Shown: one piece after another, positions 54,886-63,610 of the stretch
Numbering within the stretch: the stretch's first letter is position 1
How the letters are laid out: the number at the start of each line of letters is the position of its first letter
Assembly (NCBI RefSeq): GCF_965198245.1
Contig: NZ_OZ240249.1
Span: 1,922,001-1,986,000 of the forward strand
Source of the DNA: Poriferisodalis sp965198245
GTDB taxonomy: Bacteria > Actinomycetota > Acidimicrobiia > Acidimicrobiales > Poriferisodalaceae
DNA: 64,000 bases
Direction: 5' to 3'
Notes under the pieces: generated by a model
The model's input: the letters and a program-made list of their open reading frames with translations, nothing else
What the model was told of the DNA's origin: nothing
The model's database searches: none
Position numbers and translations under genes: made by a program

Positions 54886-55800
54886 GTGGCTGAGGGGCCA
54901 GAGTTCGTGATCGTGGCTGGCCTGTCGGGTGCAGGCCGCTCCACGGCGGCGAATGCGCTCGAGGACGTCGGCTGGTTCGTCATCGACAATCTGCCGCCGC
55001 ATCTCATCGGCGATGTTGCCGACATGGTGGCCCGCCCTGGTGCCCGGCTGCGCCGCGTCGCGCTGGTGGCAGGCACCCGGGAATACCGAGAGGACTTGGT
55101 GACGGCGATAACGCAGCTGCGCGAGCGGAACGCGTCGGTGCGGGTCGTGTACCTGGATGCACCCGCGGACGTGCTGGTGCGGCGCTACGACGACACTCGG
55201 CGCCGCCATCCCCTGCACACCGGCGATCTGCCCGCGGTGGACCCTCCAGAGGAACCGTCTGGCGCCGAGCCGGTGGCCGACTCGGTCCTCGATGCCATCG
55301 AGCTCGAGCGGGAGTTGCTCGCCGATGTGCGCGAGACCGCCGATGTGGTCATCGACACGGGTGATCTCAACGTCCACGAGCTGCGCGACCGAGTGCGTGA
55401 CGAGTTCAGGGCATCCGGCGACGAGCCTCAGATGCGAACTGCGATCATGTCCTTCGGCTACAAGCACGGTGTGCCGCGGGAAGCTGACCTGGTGTTCGAC
55501 TGCCGCTTCCTGCCGAACCCGCACTGGGTGGCCGAGCTGAGGCCGTACACCGGGCTACATCCCGGGGTACGGGAGTGGGTGCTCGGCCAGCCGGCTACTG
55601 GCACCTTCTTGGAGCATCTCATGCCGCTGCTCGATGCACTGTTGCCGTCCTATCGCACCGAGGGCAAGTCGTACCTGACGATTGCGCTGGGCTGCACAGG
55701 CGGTCGGCACCGCAGCGTCGCCATCGCCGAAGAAGTGACTCGCCTGTTGGCGGAACAGGGCCACGATCTCCACTGCCGCCACCGCGACATCGCCCGCTAA
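54886..55800 (+). CDS. rapZ: RapZ/YvcJ-family nucleotide-binding protein
   Basis: A 304-residue P-loop protein with Walker A GLSGAGRSTAANALED, the FVIDNLPPHL segment and the C-terminal domain (RTAIMSFGYKHGVPREADLVFDCRFLPNPHW, LTIALGCTGGRHRSVAIAEE). In Enterobacteria RapZ is an RNase adaptor for glucosamine-6-phosphate control; in actinobacteria its role is less clear. It is usually followed by yvcK and whiA, which are absent here. GTG 54886 starts directly before the P-loop domain. Confidence 0.93.
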   Translation: MAEGPEFVIVAGLSGAGRSTAANALEDVGWFVIDNLPPHLIGDVADMVARPGARLRRVALVAGTREYREDLVTAITQLRERNASVRVVYLDAPADVLVRRYDDTRRRHPLHTGDLPAVDPPEEPSGAEPVADSVLDAIELERELLADVRETADVVIDTGDLNVHELRDRVRDEFRASGDEPQMRTAIMSFGYKHGVPREADLVFDCRFLPNPHWVAELRPYTGLHPGVREWVLGQPATGTFLEHLMPLLDALLPSYRTEGKSYLTIALGCTGGRHRSVAIAEEVTRLLAEQGHDLHCRHRDIAR

Positions 55801-55889
55801 GCGTCGCCAGCCCGCTAGACAGCTAACGGTAGATCGGGCCCGGGCACAGGCAGCCCGCGAGGTTCGTGGAGCGAAGGGGATAGCAGCAG

Positions 55890-56894
55890 ATGAGCGTGCG
55901 CGTGGGCGTCAACGGTTTCGGCCGGATCGGACGCAACTTCTACCGGGCGGCCAACCGCCCCGACCGCGACATCGAGATCGTGGCGGTGAATGACCTCGGA
56001 AACACGGCGACGATGGCCCACCTGCTGAAGTACGACTCGGTGCTGGGCAACTTGCCGCACGACATCGCCGCCACGGAAGGCGGCATCTCGATCGACGGCA
56101 AGGTGCTGCCGGTGCTGTCGGAGCGGAACCCTGCCGATCTGCCGTGGGCCCACTACGGGGTGGATGTGGTGGTGGAGTCCACCGGCATCTTCACGTCCCG
56201 CGACAAAGCGGCCATGCATCTCGAAGCTGGCGCCCCGCTCGTGGTCGTGTCGGCGCCTGCGTCGGGCGCCGACGCCACCTTCGTGGTGGGCGTGAACGAC
56301 GCCGACTTCGACCCCGAAGCGCACAAGGTGGTCTCGAACGCGAGCTGCACCACAAACTGCTTCGTGCCGATGGTGCAGGTGCTCGATCAGGCCTTCGGTG
56401 TGCAGCAGGGCCTCATGACCACCATTCACGCCTACACAGGCGACCAGTCGCTGGTGGACGGACCGCACTCCGACTTGCGCCGGGCCCGCGCCTCAGCGGT
56501 GAACATCATCCCGACCTCGACCGGTGCCGCCCGTGCGACTGGGCTGGTGCTGCAGTCGATGGCGGGCAGGCTGGACGGAACCTCGCTGCGTGTTCCGATT
56601 CCCGACGGTTCGATCACCGACTTCACAGCGACCCTCGACGCCAGCCCGAGCGTCGAGGAGGTGAACGAGGCCTTCGCCGCCGCCGCTGGCAACGGACCCT
56701 TGGCAGGAGTGCTCGACTACTCGGAGGACCCGCTCGTGAGCAGCGACATCGTGGGCAACCCGGCCAGCTGCGTGTTCGATTCCGGCCTGACCATGGCGAT
56801 GGGCAGCATGGTCAAGGTCCTCGGCTGGTACGACAACGAGTGGGGCTACTCGAACCGGCTGGTGGATCTCGTGGACATCATCTGCAGCCGATGA
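55890..56894 (+). CDS. gap: Glyceraldehyde-3-phosphate dehydrogenase
   Basis: A 334-residue GAPDH: VGVNGFGRIGRNFYRA (NAD binding), catalytic C153 in NASCTTNC, TIHAYTGDQSLVDGPH and the C-terminal WYDNEWGYSNRLVDL. It makes 1,3-bisphosphoglycerate in glycolysis, the substrate of the next enzyme. Its TGA overlaps the ATG of pgk (ATGA). GGGGATAGCAG precedes the ATG. Confidence 0.97.
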   Translation: MSVRVGVNGFGRIGRNFYRAANRPDRDIEIVAVNDLGNTATMAHLLKYDSVLGNLPHDIAATEGGISIDGKVLPVLSERNPADLPWAHYGVDVVVESTGIFTSRDKAAMHLEAGAPLVVVSAPASGADATFVVGVNDADFDPEAHKVVSNASCTTNCFVPMVQVLDQAFGVQQGLMTTIHAYTGDQSLVDGPHSDLRRARASAVNIIPTSTGAARATGLVLQSMAGRLDGTSLRVPIPDGSITDFTATLDASPSVEEVNEAFAAAAGNGPLAGVLDYSEDPLVSSDIVGNPASCVFDSGLTMAMGSMVKVLGWYDNEWGYSNRLVDLVDIICSR

Positions 56895-58066
56895 GCGAAG
56901 TCGGCACGCTGCCGTTGCTCGAGGATCTCGAGCAACGGCTCGGTGGCCTCGACGGCCGGCGGATCCTCGTGCGTTGCGACTTCAACTTTCCGCTGCGCGA
57001 CGGACCCGACGGCACGCCTGAGATCGCTGACGATCTGCGCATCCGTGCGGCGCTGCCGACCCTGCGCTGGCTGATCGAGCGGGGCGCTGCCGTCACGGCG
57101 TGCTCGCACCTGGGCCGCCCCGGCGGCGCACCCGACGAGCGTTTCTCGCTGGCCCCGGTCGCCGAGCGTCTCTTAGAGCTGGCGCCCAGCATTGCCTTGG
57201 CGGAGAATCTCCGCTTCCGCCTCGGCGAGACCGCCAACGACCCCGCGTTCGTCGACGCTCTGGTAGGCGGCGCAGTCACTGCCCCATTCGGCGCTGGTAG
57301 CCCCGCTCCCTTCGATGGCTACGTGAACGACGCCTTCGGCGTCAGCCACCGGGCGCACGCTTCCATCGTCGGTCCGCCGCAGTACCTGCCGAGCGCAGCT
57401 GGCCGCTTGCTGCACCGGGAAGCCGAAGTACTGGGCGGCCTGCGCACCGACGCCAAGCGGCCGTTCGTGGCCGTGCTGGGCGGAGCCAAGGTGAGCGACA
57501 AGCTCGGCGCGGTCGAAGCGCTGCTCTCGGTGGTGGACACGCTGGTCATCGGCGGGGGCATGTGCTTCACGTTCCTGGCCGCAATGGGCCACCCCATCGG
57601 CGACTCGCTCTGCGAACCCGACTTCATCGAGACCTGCGAGCGCCTGCTTGTGGGCGGCGCCAACATCGTTCTGCCCAACGACATCACTGCGCTGGATGCC
57701 GGCGGCACGGTCCGCCAGATGGGGCGCAGCCTGCCCGACGGCTGCCGCGGCCTCGACATCGGACCCGGTTCGGCGGCGGAATTCGACGACGTGATCGCTG
57801 GAGCCCGGACGGTGTTCTGGAATGGCCCGATGGGGCTGTTCGAAGACGACCGGTTTGCCGCCGGAACCCGTGCGGTCGCCCAGTCGATGGCCGACTCCCG
57901 GGCCTTCACTGTGGTCGGGGGCGGTGACAGCGCGGCCGCCGTGGCCCAATTCGGCCTGGCGCCGTACATGGATCACATCTCGACCGGGGGAGGCGCAGGC
58001 CTCGAACTCATCGAGCACGGCGACCTGCCCGGCCTAGCGGCGCTGCGAGACTCGCCACAGCGGTGA
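56891..58066 (+). CDS. pgk: Phosphoglycerate kinase
   Basis: A 391-residue kinase that makes ATP from 1,3-bisphosphoglycerate. Motifs: RILVRCDFNFPL, CSHLGRPGG, YVNDAFGVSHRAHAS, VAVLGGAKVSDKLGA and FTVVGGGDSAAAVAQFG near the C-terminus. Translationally coupled to gap by a 4-base overlap. The much longer frame upstream is an artefact inside gap. Confidence 0.97.
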   Translation: MSEVGTLPLLEDLEQRLGGLDGRRILVRCDFNFPLRDGPDGTPEIADDLRIRAALPTLRWLIERGAAVTACSHLGRPGGAPDERFSLAPVAERLLELAPSIALAENLRFRLGETANDPAFVDALVGGAVTAPFGAGSPAPFDGYVNDAFGVSHRAHASIVGPPQYLPSAAGRLLHREAEVLGGLRTDAKRPFVAVLGGAKVSDKLGAVEALLSVVDTLVIGGGMCFTFLAAMGHPIGDSLCEPDFIETCERLLVGGANIVLPNDITALDAGGTVRQMGRSLPDGCRGLDIGPGSAAEFDDVIAGARTVFWNGPMGLFEDDRFAAGTRAVAQSMADSRAFTVVGGGDSAAAVAQFGLAPYMDHISTGGGAGLELIEHGDLPGLAALRDSPQR

Positions 58067-58082
58067 GCCAGTCGGGGAGAGG

Positions 58083-58114
58083 GACGATGAGCCGAACGCC
58101 ACTGATCTCGGGCA
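58083..58114 (+). repeat. Duplicate of the tpiA start region (first copy)
   Basis: 32 bp, GACGATGAGCCGAACG.. to ..CTCGGGCA, identical to 58154-58185. It includes an ATG with a GGGAGAGG ribosome-binding-like sequence and opens a 19-codon frame (MSRTPLISGTTRRLGGQSK) ending at TGA 58144-58146, 11 bp before the real tpiA start. Confidence 0.85.
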
Positions 58115-58153
58115 CGACCCGCCGTCTCGGCGGGCAATCGAAGTGAGGGGGTA

Positions 58154-58185
58154 GACGATGAGCCGAACGCCACTGATCTCGGGCA
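58154..58185 (+). repeat. tpiA: Duplicate of the tpiA start region (second copy, in tpiA)
   Basis: The second copy supplies the true start of tpiA at 58158, preceded by GAGGGGG. The copies are 71 bp apart, with a hairpin CCCGCC/GGCGGG between them (about 58118-58134). Confidence 0.85.
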
Positions 58186-58925
58186 ATTGGAAGATGCACC
58201 TCAACCACCTCGAGGCCATCCAGCTCTGCCAGAAGCTGAGCTACGAGTTGGCCCGGCATCGTTACGACCAGGTCGAAGTGAGCCTCCATCCGCCATTTGT
58301 GGACCTGCGATCATGCCAGACCGTCATTGACGTCGACCGCCTCGAGTTCAAGCTCGGCGCACAGAACTGCCACGACCAGAATCAGGGCGCCTTCACCGGC
58401 GAGGTCTCGCCAACCATGCTGGCCAAGCTCGACGTGACCTATGTCATCGTCGGCCACAGCGAGCGGCGAGCCCTCTTTGGCGAGACCGACGAGATCGTCG
58501 CAGCCAAAGCCGCAGCAGTGGCTAAGCAGGGCATGACCCCGATTGTCTGCGTCGGCGAAACACTCGAAGACCGCGAAGCCGGCCGCGCCACCAACGTCGT
58601 GACCACACAGCTCCGGGGCAGCCTCGCCAAGCTCACGCGGGCGCAATTCGAAACGCTGGTGGTGGCCTACGAGCCAGTGTGGGCAATCGGTACGGGCCGC
58701 AATGCGTCACCCGTGGATGCCCAGGACATGTGCGCCAGGGCGCGTCGTGTCATCGACGAGATTCGCCCCGGCACCGGCTCGCTGGTGCGAGTCCAATACG
58801 GCGGATCGGTCAAGCCCGTCAACGCCCCAGAATTGCTCGGCCAGACAGATATCGACGGCGCCCTCGTCGGCGGCGCCTCCCTTGACGCCACCCAATTCGC
58901 CCGAATCGTCAACGCGGCCAGATAG
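58158..58925 (+). CDS. tpiA: Triosephosphate isomerase
   Basis: A 255-residue TIM barrel interconverting dihydroxyacetone phosphate and glyceraldehyde-3-phosphate. GNWKMHLN (catalytic Lys12), VGHSERR with H100, AYEPVWAIGTG with the catalytic Glu and YGGSVKPVNAPEL (phosphate binding) are present. Third glycolytic gene of the cluster. The upstream duplicate of its start region may influence its translation. Confidence 0.97.
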   Translation: MSRTPLISGNWKMHLNHLEAIQLCQKLSYELARHRYDQVEVSLHPPFVDLRSCQTVIDVDRLEFKLGAQNCHDQNQGAFTGEVSPTMLAKLDVTYVIVGHSERRALFGETDEIVAAKAAAVAKQGMTPIVCVGETLEDREAGRATNVVTTQLRGSLAKLTRAQFETLVVAYEPVWAIGTGRNASPVDAQDMCARARRVIDEIRPGTGSLVRVQYGGSVKPVNAPELLGQTDIDGALVGGASLDATQFARIVNAAR

Positions 58926-59012
58926 TGCCTGCACGGCGCGCGGATCGCAAACGAAATGAGGCGTGTGCGGCGCCGGCAGCGGCGGCCAGGGGGCCGAACC
59001 TAGAGTCACGGC

Positions 59013-60611
59013 GTGTCTCCTGAAAGCCAGTTTCCAGCCGCTGACTCCGGTGGTGGGCGCCCGTCCCTTTCGGACGGCCTCGTGGCATTCGTGAAACGCG
59101 ACTGCCCGACGTGCCGCGATATCGAGCCGGTGCTCGCCGAGCTCGTCGACCATGCGGCACGCAGCGGAATCCGACTCACCGTGTTCACCCAGGACGACCC
59201 CGAGTTTCCGGCGGGTGTGACGGGATCGTCGGCGGATGTTGTTCACGATGCTGACCTCTCCGTGTCGTGGCATCACGAGATCGAGACGGTGCCCACGCTC
59301 ATGGCGGTGATGGACGGCCGTGAGATGGCCCGCACGGTGGGGTGGGATCGTCGCAGCTGGGAGGCGCTCAGCGGGGCCGAAGATCTGGGCCCCGGTCTGG
59401 CCGAGATGCGACCCGGCTGTGGTTCGCTCTCGGTTGACCCGCTGCTGGCCGACGAGCTGGCGTTGCGCTTCGGGGCGACGTCGTTCACGAGCCGCCGTGT
59501 GGAGCTGGCCTCTGCTGAAGATCCCGTCGAGGTGGCCTATGACCGCGGCTGGTCCGACGGGCTGCCAGTGGTACCGCCGACCGAGGCACGAGTGGCCGCC
59601 ATGTTGGCGGGGACCACTCGGGCTCCCGACGAGATCGTGGCCGTCGTGCCGCCGACGCTGGCCGAGTGCACGGTCGAGAAGATCGCGGTGAACGCGGTCA
59701 TGGCCGGCTGCAAGCCCGAGTACCTGCCGGTGGTACTTGCGGCCGTCGAGGCTGTGTGTACTGACACGTTCAATATGCACGGCCTGCTGTGCACGCTGTG
59801 GTTCTCGGGACCGATCGTGATCGTGAACGGGCCGATCCGGCGCCGCATCGGCATGAACACCGACAAGAACGCGCTCGGCCAGGGCAATCGCGCCAACTCC
59901 ACCATCGGGCGAGCGCTGCAGTTGGTGATCCGCAACGTGGGCGGCGGCAAGCCCGGCATCGGCGGCATCGACCGCTCCGCACTGGGGTCGCCGTCGAAAA
60001 TGGGGTGGTGCTTCGCCGAGGACGAGGAGGGCCTGCCCGACGGCTGGCCGCCGCTGTCGGTGACCCAGGACTTCGAGCCCGGCCAGGACACGGTGACGCT
60101 GTTCGCTGGGCACGGCCCGATCGGCTGCATCGACCAGATCTCACGCACGCCGGACTCCCTGATCCGCACGATCGCTCAGCAGCTCTTGTGCGTCGGAAAT
60201 CGCAAGCTGCCGGGCGAGGCGATGCTGGTGATGACGCCCGAGCACATGGCGACGTTCGCCGATTCGGGCTGGACCAAGCAGCGCTTCTACGACGAACTCG
60301 AGCCACTGCTGCAGATGGACCTCAACTTCGCAGCCCGCGACGCGGGAGGCATTGAAGAGGGCCTTCCCGCCGAGTTCCTGCAGCACCTGAAGGGCACCGC
60401 AGGTGCCGACGATGGGGGCGGGTCCGCTGACGGTGGGCTCGTGTTCGGGTCATCCGAAGGCTCCTCGGGCGGGAACCTGCGCAAGCTGCCCCCGTGGTCG
60501 CCAATGGTGGTGCGTGCCGGCGGGGGAGCGGGTGGCTTCAGCGCCATCCTCGAAGGCTGGGTGCCAGGCGCGAAGGGCAGCATTCCGATCACCCACCCGA
60601 TCCGCCCGTAG
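59013..60611 (+). CDS. Thioredoxin-fold protein fused to an uncharacterised C-terminal domain
   Basis: A 532-residue protein. Residues about 20-120 look like a thioredoxin fold: FVKRDCPTCRDIEPVLAELV with CPTC at 31-34 and the cis-Pro segment VPTLMAVMDG. Residues about 165-532 form a large domain I do not recognise (WSDGLPVVPPTEARV, AVNAVMAGCKPEYLPVVLAAVEAV, FSGPIVIVNGPIRRRIGMN, NRANSTIGRALQLVIRNVGG), with a conserved-looking Cys in MAGCKPEY, ending in a Gly-rich tail. A thiol-redox reaction on a bound substrate is possible but is inference. No signal peptide. It lies between tpiA and secG, where such a gene is not usual. Confidence 0.65.
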   Translation: MSPESQFPAADSGGGRPSLSDGLVAFVKRDCPTCRDIEPVLAELVDHAARSGIRLTVFTQDDPEFPAGVTGSSADVVHDADLSVSWHHEIETVPTLMAVMDGREMARTVGWDRRSWEALSGAEDLGPGLAEMRPGCGSLSVDPLLADELALRFGATSFTSRRVELASAEDPVEVAYDRGWSDGLPVVPPTEARVAAMLAGTTRAPDEIVAVVPPTLAECTVEKIAVNAVMAGCKPEYLPVVLAAVEAVCTDTFNMHGLLCTLWFSGPIVIVNGPIRRRIGMNTDKNALGQGNRANSTIGRALQLVIRNVGGGKPGIGGIDRSALGSPSKMGWCFAEDEEGLPDGWPPLSVTQDFEPGQDTVTLFAGHGPIGCIDQISRTPDSLIRTIAQQLLCVGNRKLPGEAMLVMTPEHMATFADSGWTKQRFYDELEPLLQMDLNFAARDAGGIEEGLPAEFLQHLKGTAGADDGGGSADGGLVFGSSEGSSGGNLRKLPPWSPMVVRAGGGAGGFSAILEGWVPGAKGSIPITHPIRP

Positions 60612-60679
60612 CGACACAACCCGAACAACCTGCCGGCCATGGGTGCCGCGCCTGTGCGCCGGTAGCCTCGTTGCCCGTG

Positions 60680-60907
60680 ATGACGTGGATCGTCGGCAGC
60701 ATTCACCTGCTGTCGGCCTTCGGATTGATTGGCCTGGTGCTGTTGCACAGCGGCCGTGGCGGCGGCGTGTCCGACATGTTCGGCGGCAGCGTCGGGACCG
60801 CTGCTGCGGGCTCGACCGTTGCCGAGAAGAACCTCAGCCGCATCACGGTCGTGGTTGCCGTCTCGTTCGGCTTCACCACGCTGATTCTGGGCTTGCTCCT
60901 CGCCTGA
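60680..60907 (+). CDS. secG: Protein-export membrane protein SecG
   Basis: A 75-residue membrane protein with two transmembrane helices (about 4-22 and 53-74) and the conserved GLVLLHSGRGGGVSDMFGG loop. It is an accessory subunit of the SecYEG translocon. SecG typically closes the gap-pgk-tpiA cluster in actinobacteria. ATG 60680 chosen; GTG one codon upstream (60677) is equally possible. Its 3' end overlaps the convergent deacylase gene by 35 bp. Confidence 0.92.
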   Translation: MTWIVGSIHLLSAFGLIGLVLLHSGRGGGVSDMFGGSVGTAAAGSTVAEKNLSRITVVVAVSFGFTTLILGLLLA

Positions 60908-62333
60908 TTGCCCGGCCCGGCCGAGCATCGGTGCTGGCGCCGTCTCGCCAGATCGCCCTGCCGTTGACCATGACGAGCTCGATGCCGCGGGCCGGCTGCT
61001 TCGGCTGTTCGAAGGTGGCGGTGTCGATCACGGTTTCTGGGTCAAAGAGAACGAGGTCGGCCATCGCTCCGGCCTCCAGCACGCCCCGATCCGCCAGACC
61101 GAAACGTTGGGCCGGCAGCCCAGTCATCTTGTGCACTGCTTCTTCCAGAGAGAACAGGCCCTGCTCGCGCGCATAGTGGCCGAGCACCCTTGGGAAGGTG
61201 CCCCACAGGCGCGGGTGGGGGAACTCGTCGTGCGGCAGGCCGTCGGAGCCGATCATGGTGCCCGGGTAGGCCAGGATCCGGCGCACGTCCTGCTCGTCCA
61301 TCATGAAGAAGATCCCGCCGGCGGGCATCAAGGCGTCCACGGCGGCTTCGGGGTCGAGACCCATCTCGGCCGCGATCTCGGCGAGATCCCGTCCTGCCGC
61401 CTCGGGCTGCGCTTTGGACCACGTCACCAGCACTTTGCTGGCGTCCGACAGCTTGGTTGAGCCCAAAGTGGTCGAGCTGGCGATATAGGGGTAGGCGTCG
61501 AGGCCGATTTCTTGGCGATGGCGAGCCGCTTCGATCAGCGCCAGGGTCTCGGTTGAGCGGCCGTGGTTGGCCTGCCCGGAGCACTTGTGATGTGAGATCA
61601 CCACCGGCACGCCCGCTTCGCGGCCGATGGTGAAGGTCTCTTCCAACGACTCGCTGACACGGTCGGCTTCGTCCCGCATGTGCGTCGTGTGGATGCCGCC
61701 CGCTACCCGGACCGCTGTGACCAGCTCGATGATCTCGGGAGTCGGCGCAGCTGCGGCCGGGGCGTAGTAGAGACCCGTCGAAAGGCCGATGGCACCGGCC
61801 TCCAGCGCCCGTTCCAGGCGGCTGCGCATGGCCGCGATCTCGTCGCCGGTCGCCGGTCGGTCCAGCGTGTCCATGGCCTCGACACGCAGGGAGGCGTGGC
61901 CGACCAGGCAGAGTGCGTTGACAGCCGCCGGGTCATTGTCAAGAGCCGCGAGGTAGTCACCGAAGTCGGCGAAGAACCCTTCGCCGTCGGGGCAGACGAG
62001 ATCGAGCGGTGCCGGCGGCCGTCCGGTGGTCCGCAGCGGCGCCAAGCTGACCCCGCAGTTGCCGGTGATGACCGTGGTCACGCCCTGGCTGACCTTGGGT
62101 GTCATGAGGGGATCGACCAGCAGCGCTCGGTCGTCGTGGGTGTGCACGTCGATGAAGCCGGGTGCCACCGCCTTGCCGCCCGCATTGATCTCCACGGCGC
62201 CCTGGGCGTGGCCGAGGTCGCCCAGCCCGACGATCCTGTCATCGGTAACTGCGATGTCGCCATGGGTCGACGGCGCGCCGGTTCCATCGATCAAGCGGGC
62301 GTCGCGGATGATCAGGTCCGCTGTGTCGATCAC
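60873..62333 (-). CDS. N-acyl-D-amino-acid deacylase family amidohydrolase
   Basis: A 486-residue metal-dependent amidohydrolase. HxH metal motif DVHTHDDRALL (H64, H66), GVTTVITGNCGVSLAP with the typical Cys, HTTHMRDEADRVSESLEE and VVISHHKCSG (further metal His), GSDGLPHDEFPHPRLWGTFPRVL (catalytic Asp) and the C-terminal beta-sandwich DPETVIDTATFEQP..GIELVMVNG are all typical of D-aminoacylases. It would release D-amino acids from N-acyl forms. It converges on secG and is divergent from the LLM oxidoreductase. Confidence 0.93.
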   Translation of the reverse strand: MIDTADLIIRDARLIDGTGAPSTHGDIAVTDDRIVGLGDLGHAQGAVEINAGGKAVAPGFIDVHTHDDRALLVDPLMTPKVSQGVTTVITGNCGVSLAPLRTTGRPPAPLDLVCPDGEGFFADFGDYLAALDNDPAAVNALCLVGHASLRVEAMDTLDRPATGDEIAAMRSRLERALEAGAIGLSTGLYYAPAAAAPTPEIIELVTAVRVAGGIHTTHMRDEADRVSESLEETFTIGREAGVPVVISHHKCSGQANHGRSTETLALIEAARHRQEIGLDAYPYIASSTTLGSTKLSDASKVLVTWSKAQPEAAGRDLAEIAAEMGLDPEAAVDALMPAGGIFFMMDEQDVRRILAYPGTMIGSDGLPHDEFPHPRLWGTFPRVLGHYAREQGLFSLEEAVHKMTGLPAQRFGLADRGVLEAGAMADLVLFDPETVIDTATFEQPKQPARGIELVMVNGRAIWRDGASTDARPGRAIRRGASPESAW

Positions 62334-62427
62334 TGCTGCCGTTGGCCCCTTCCCAACTCGGTCAAGTGCGCGAGTTCATCACAGATCGGCGACGTATCGT
62401 TCGGCTCGCCCGCAACAAGGAGCCCTC

Positions 62428-63264
62428 ATGGGACGTCACGCAATCAAGACAGCGCCGCACCACGCCACTTGGCCCGAGTATCTGGCCATCTGGCAGGCGG
62501 CCGACGAGATGGAGGTCTTCGAGTCGGCGTGGAACTGGGACCACTTCTATCCCTTGGCACCCCCCTATGACGGTCCCAACCTGGAGGGCTGGACGATGCT
62601 GGCGGGCTTGGCGCAGGCGACGACGAGAATCCGTCTGGGCGCCATGGTGAACGGCATGCACCACCGCCATCCGGCGGTCACGGCCAACATGGCCGCCACG
62701 CTGGATCACATCTCGAACGGCCGCTTCGAGCTGGGGATGGGTGCCGGCTGGAACTTCATGGAGAGCGACGCCTATGGCATCGACCTGGGGCCGCTGAGGG
62801 ATCGCTCGGACCGGCTCGAGGAAGGCATGGAGGTGATCGTCAAGCTGCTGACCCAGGCGACGACCACCCACAAGGGACGCTTCTTCGAGCTCACCGATGC
62901 CTGGTGCGAACCCAAGCCGCTCCAAGAGCGCATCCCGATCGTCATCGGCGGCCTGGGCCGGGTGCGGACACTGCGAACCGCAGCCAAGTACGCCGACCAG
63001 TGGGACATGCTCTTTCCCGCCGATGTCGATGCATGGCGGGAGCTCGACGGGGTGCTGCGGTCGCATTGCGAACGCGTCGGACGAGACGAGGCCGAGATCG
63101 ACCGGTCGATCCACCTCAGCTTCGAGGCCGACGACGTCGACAAAGCAGTAGCAGAGGCGCAGGAATTCTTCGACGCGGGTGTCGACATCGCCGTCTGGTC
63201 GTGGCGAGGCGAGCTGGATCCCGTGCGCCTCGACGCGCTGGCAACGGCAATCGACGAGGCCTGA
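62428..63264 (+). CDS. LLM-class flavin/F420-dependent oxidoreductase
   Basis: A 278-residue luciferase-like TIM-barrel protein: SAWNWDHFYPL, IRLGAMVNGMHHRHPAVTANMAATLDHISNGRFELGMGAGWNFMES and IPIVIGGLGRVRTLRTAAKYADQWDM. Many actinobacterial members use F420, others FMN; the cofactor cannot be fixed here. AAGGAG (62417-62422) five bases before ATG 62428 decides the start; the open frame upstream is antisense to the deacylase. Confidence 0.9.
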   Translation: MGRHAIKTAPHHATWPEYLAIWQAADEMEVFESAWNWDHFYPLAPPYDGPNLEGWTMLAGLAQATTRIRLGAMVNGMHHRHPAVTANMAATLDHISNGRFELGMGAGWNFMESDAYGIDLGPLRDRSDRLEEGMEVIVKLLTQATTTHKGRFFELTDAWCEPKPLQERIPIVIGGLGRVRTLRTAAKYADQWDMLFPADVDAWRELDGVLRSHCERVGRDEAEIDRSIHLSFEADDVDKAVAEAQEFFDAGVDIAVWSWRGELDPVRLDALATAIDEA

Positions 63265-63343
63265 ACCCGCCGAAGAAACGGGCGCGCAGCGCTATGCTGA
63301 TGCGCCCCGAAATGGTTGCGCTTAGAGCGATTTCGGACCACAC

Positions 63344-63427
63344 GTCGGAGTGGCGGAATTGGCAGACGCGCTAGATTAAGGATCTAGTGCCCGAAAGGGT
63401 GTGGGGGTTCAAGTCCCCCCTCCGACA
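63344..63427 (+). tRNA. tRNA-Leu with anticodon AAG
   Basis: A class II tRNA: acceptor GTCGGAG (63344-63350) pairs with CTCCGAC (63420-63426); anticodon stem CTAGA/TCTAG encloses TTAAGGA, so the anticodon is AAG (63378-63380). The variable arm (GTGCCCGAAAGGGTGT) and T-arm GGGGGTTCAAGTCCCCC are regular. CCA is not encoded. A34 would need deamination to inosine to read CUU, CUC and CUA. Confidence 0.9.
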
Positions 63428-63610
63428 CTGAGCCAGCGGGGTCTGCGGTCCGTGCCGCTGGGCGCAGCTTCTCGAAGGCACTCGATACTTGCGAGGGCGC
63501 TACTGGCTCGGCGCGCGGCCGACGGGGAGGTGCTCGGCGCGCTTGTCGAGCCCCCGGGGACACCCCCAGAGGGTTTAGAGTCAGAGGCCAGAAGTACCAA
63601 GGGAGGGACG

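Noticed and set aside
61680..62570. Plus-strand frames antisense to the D-aminoacylase leading into the LLM gene
   Set aside because: The AAGGAG at 62417 and family homology fix the LLM start at 62428; upstream sequence is antisense.
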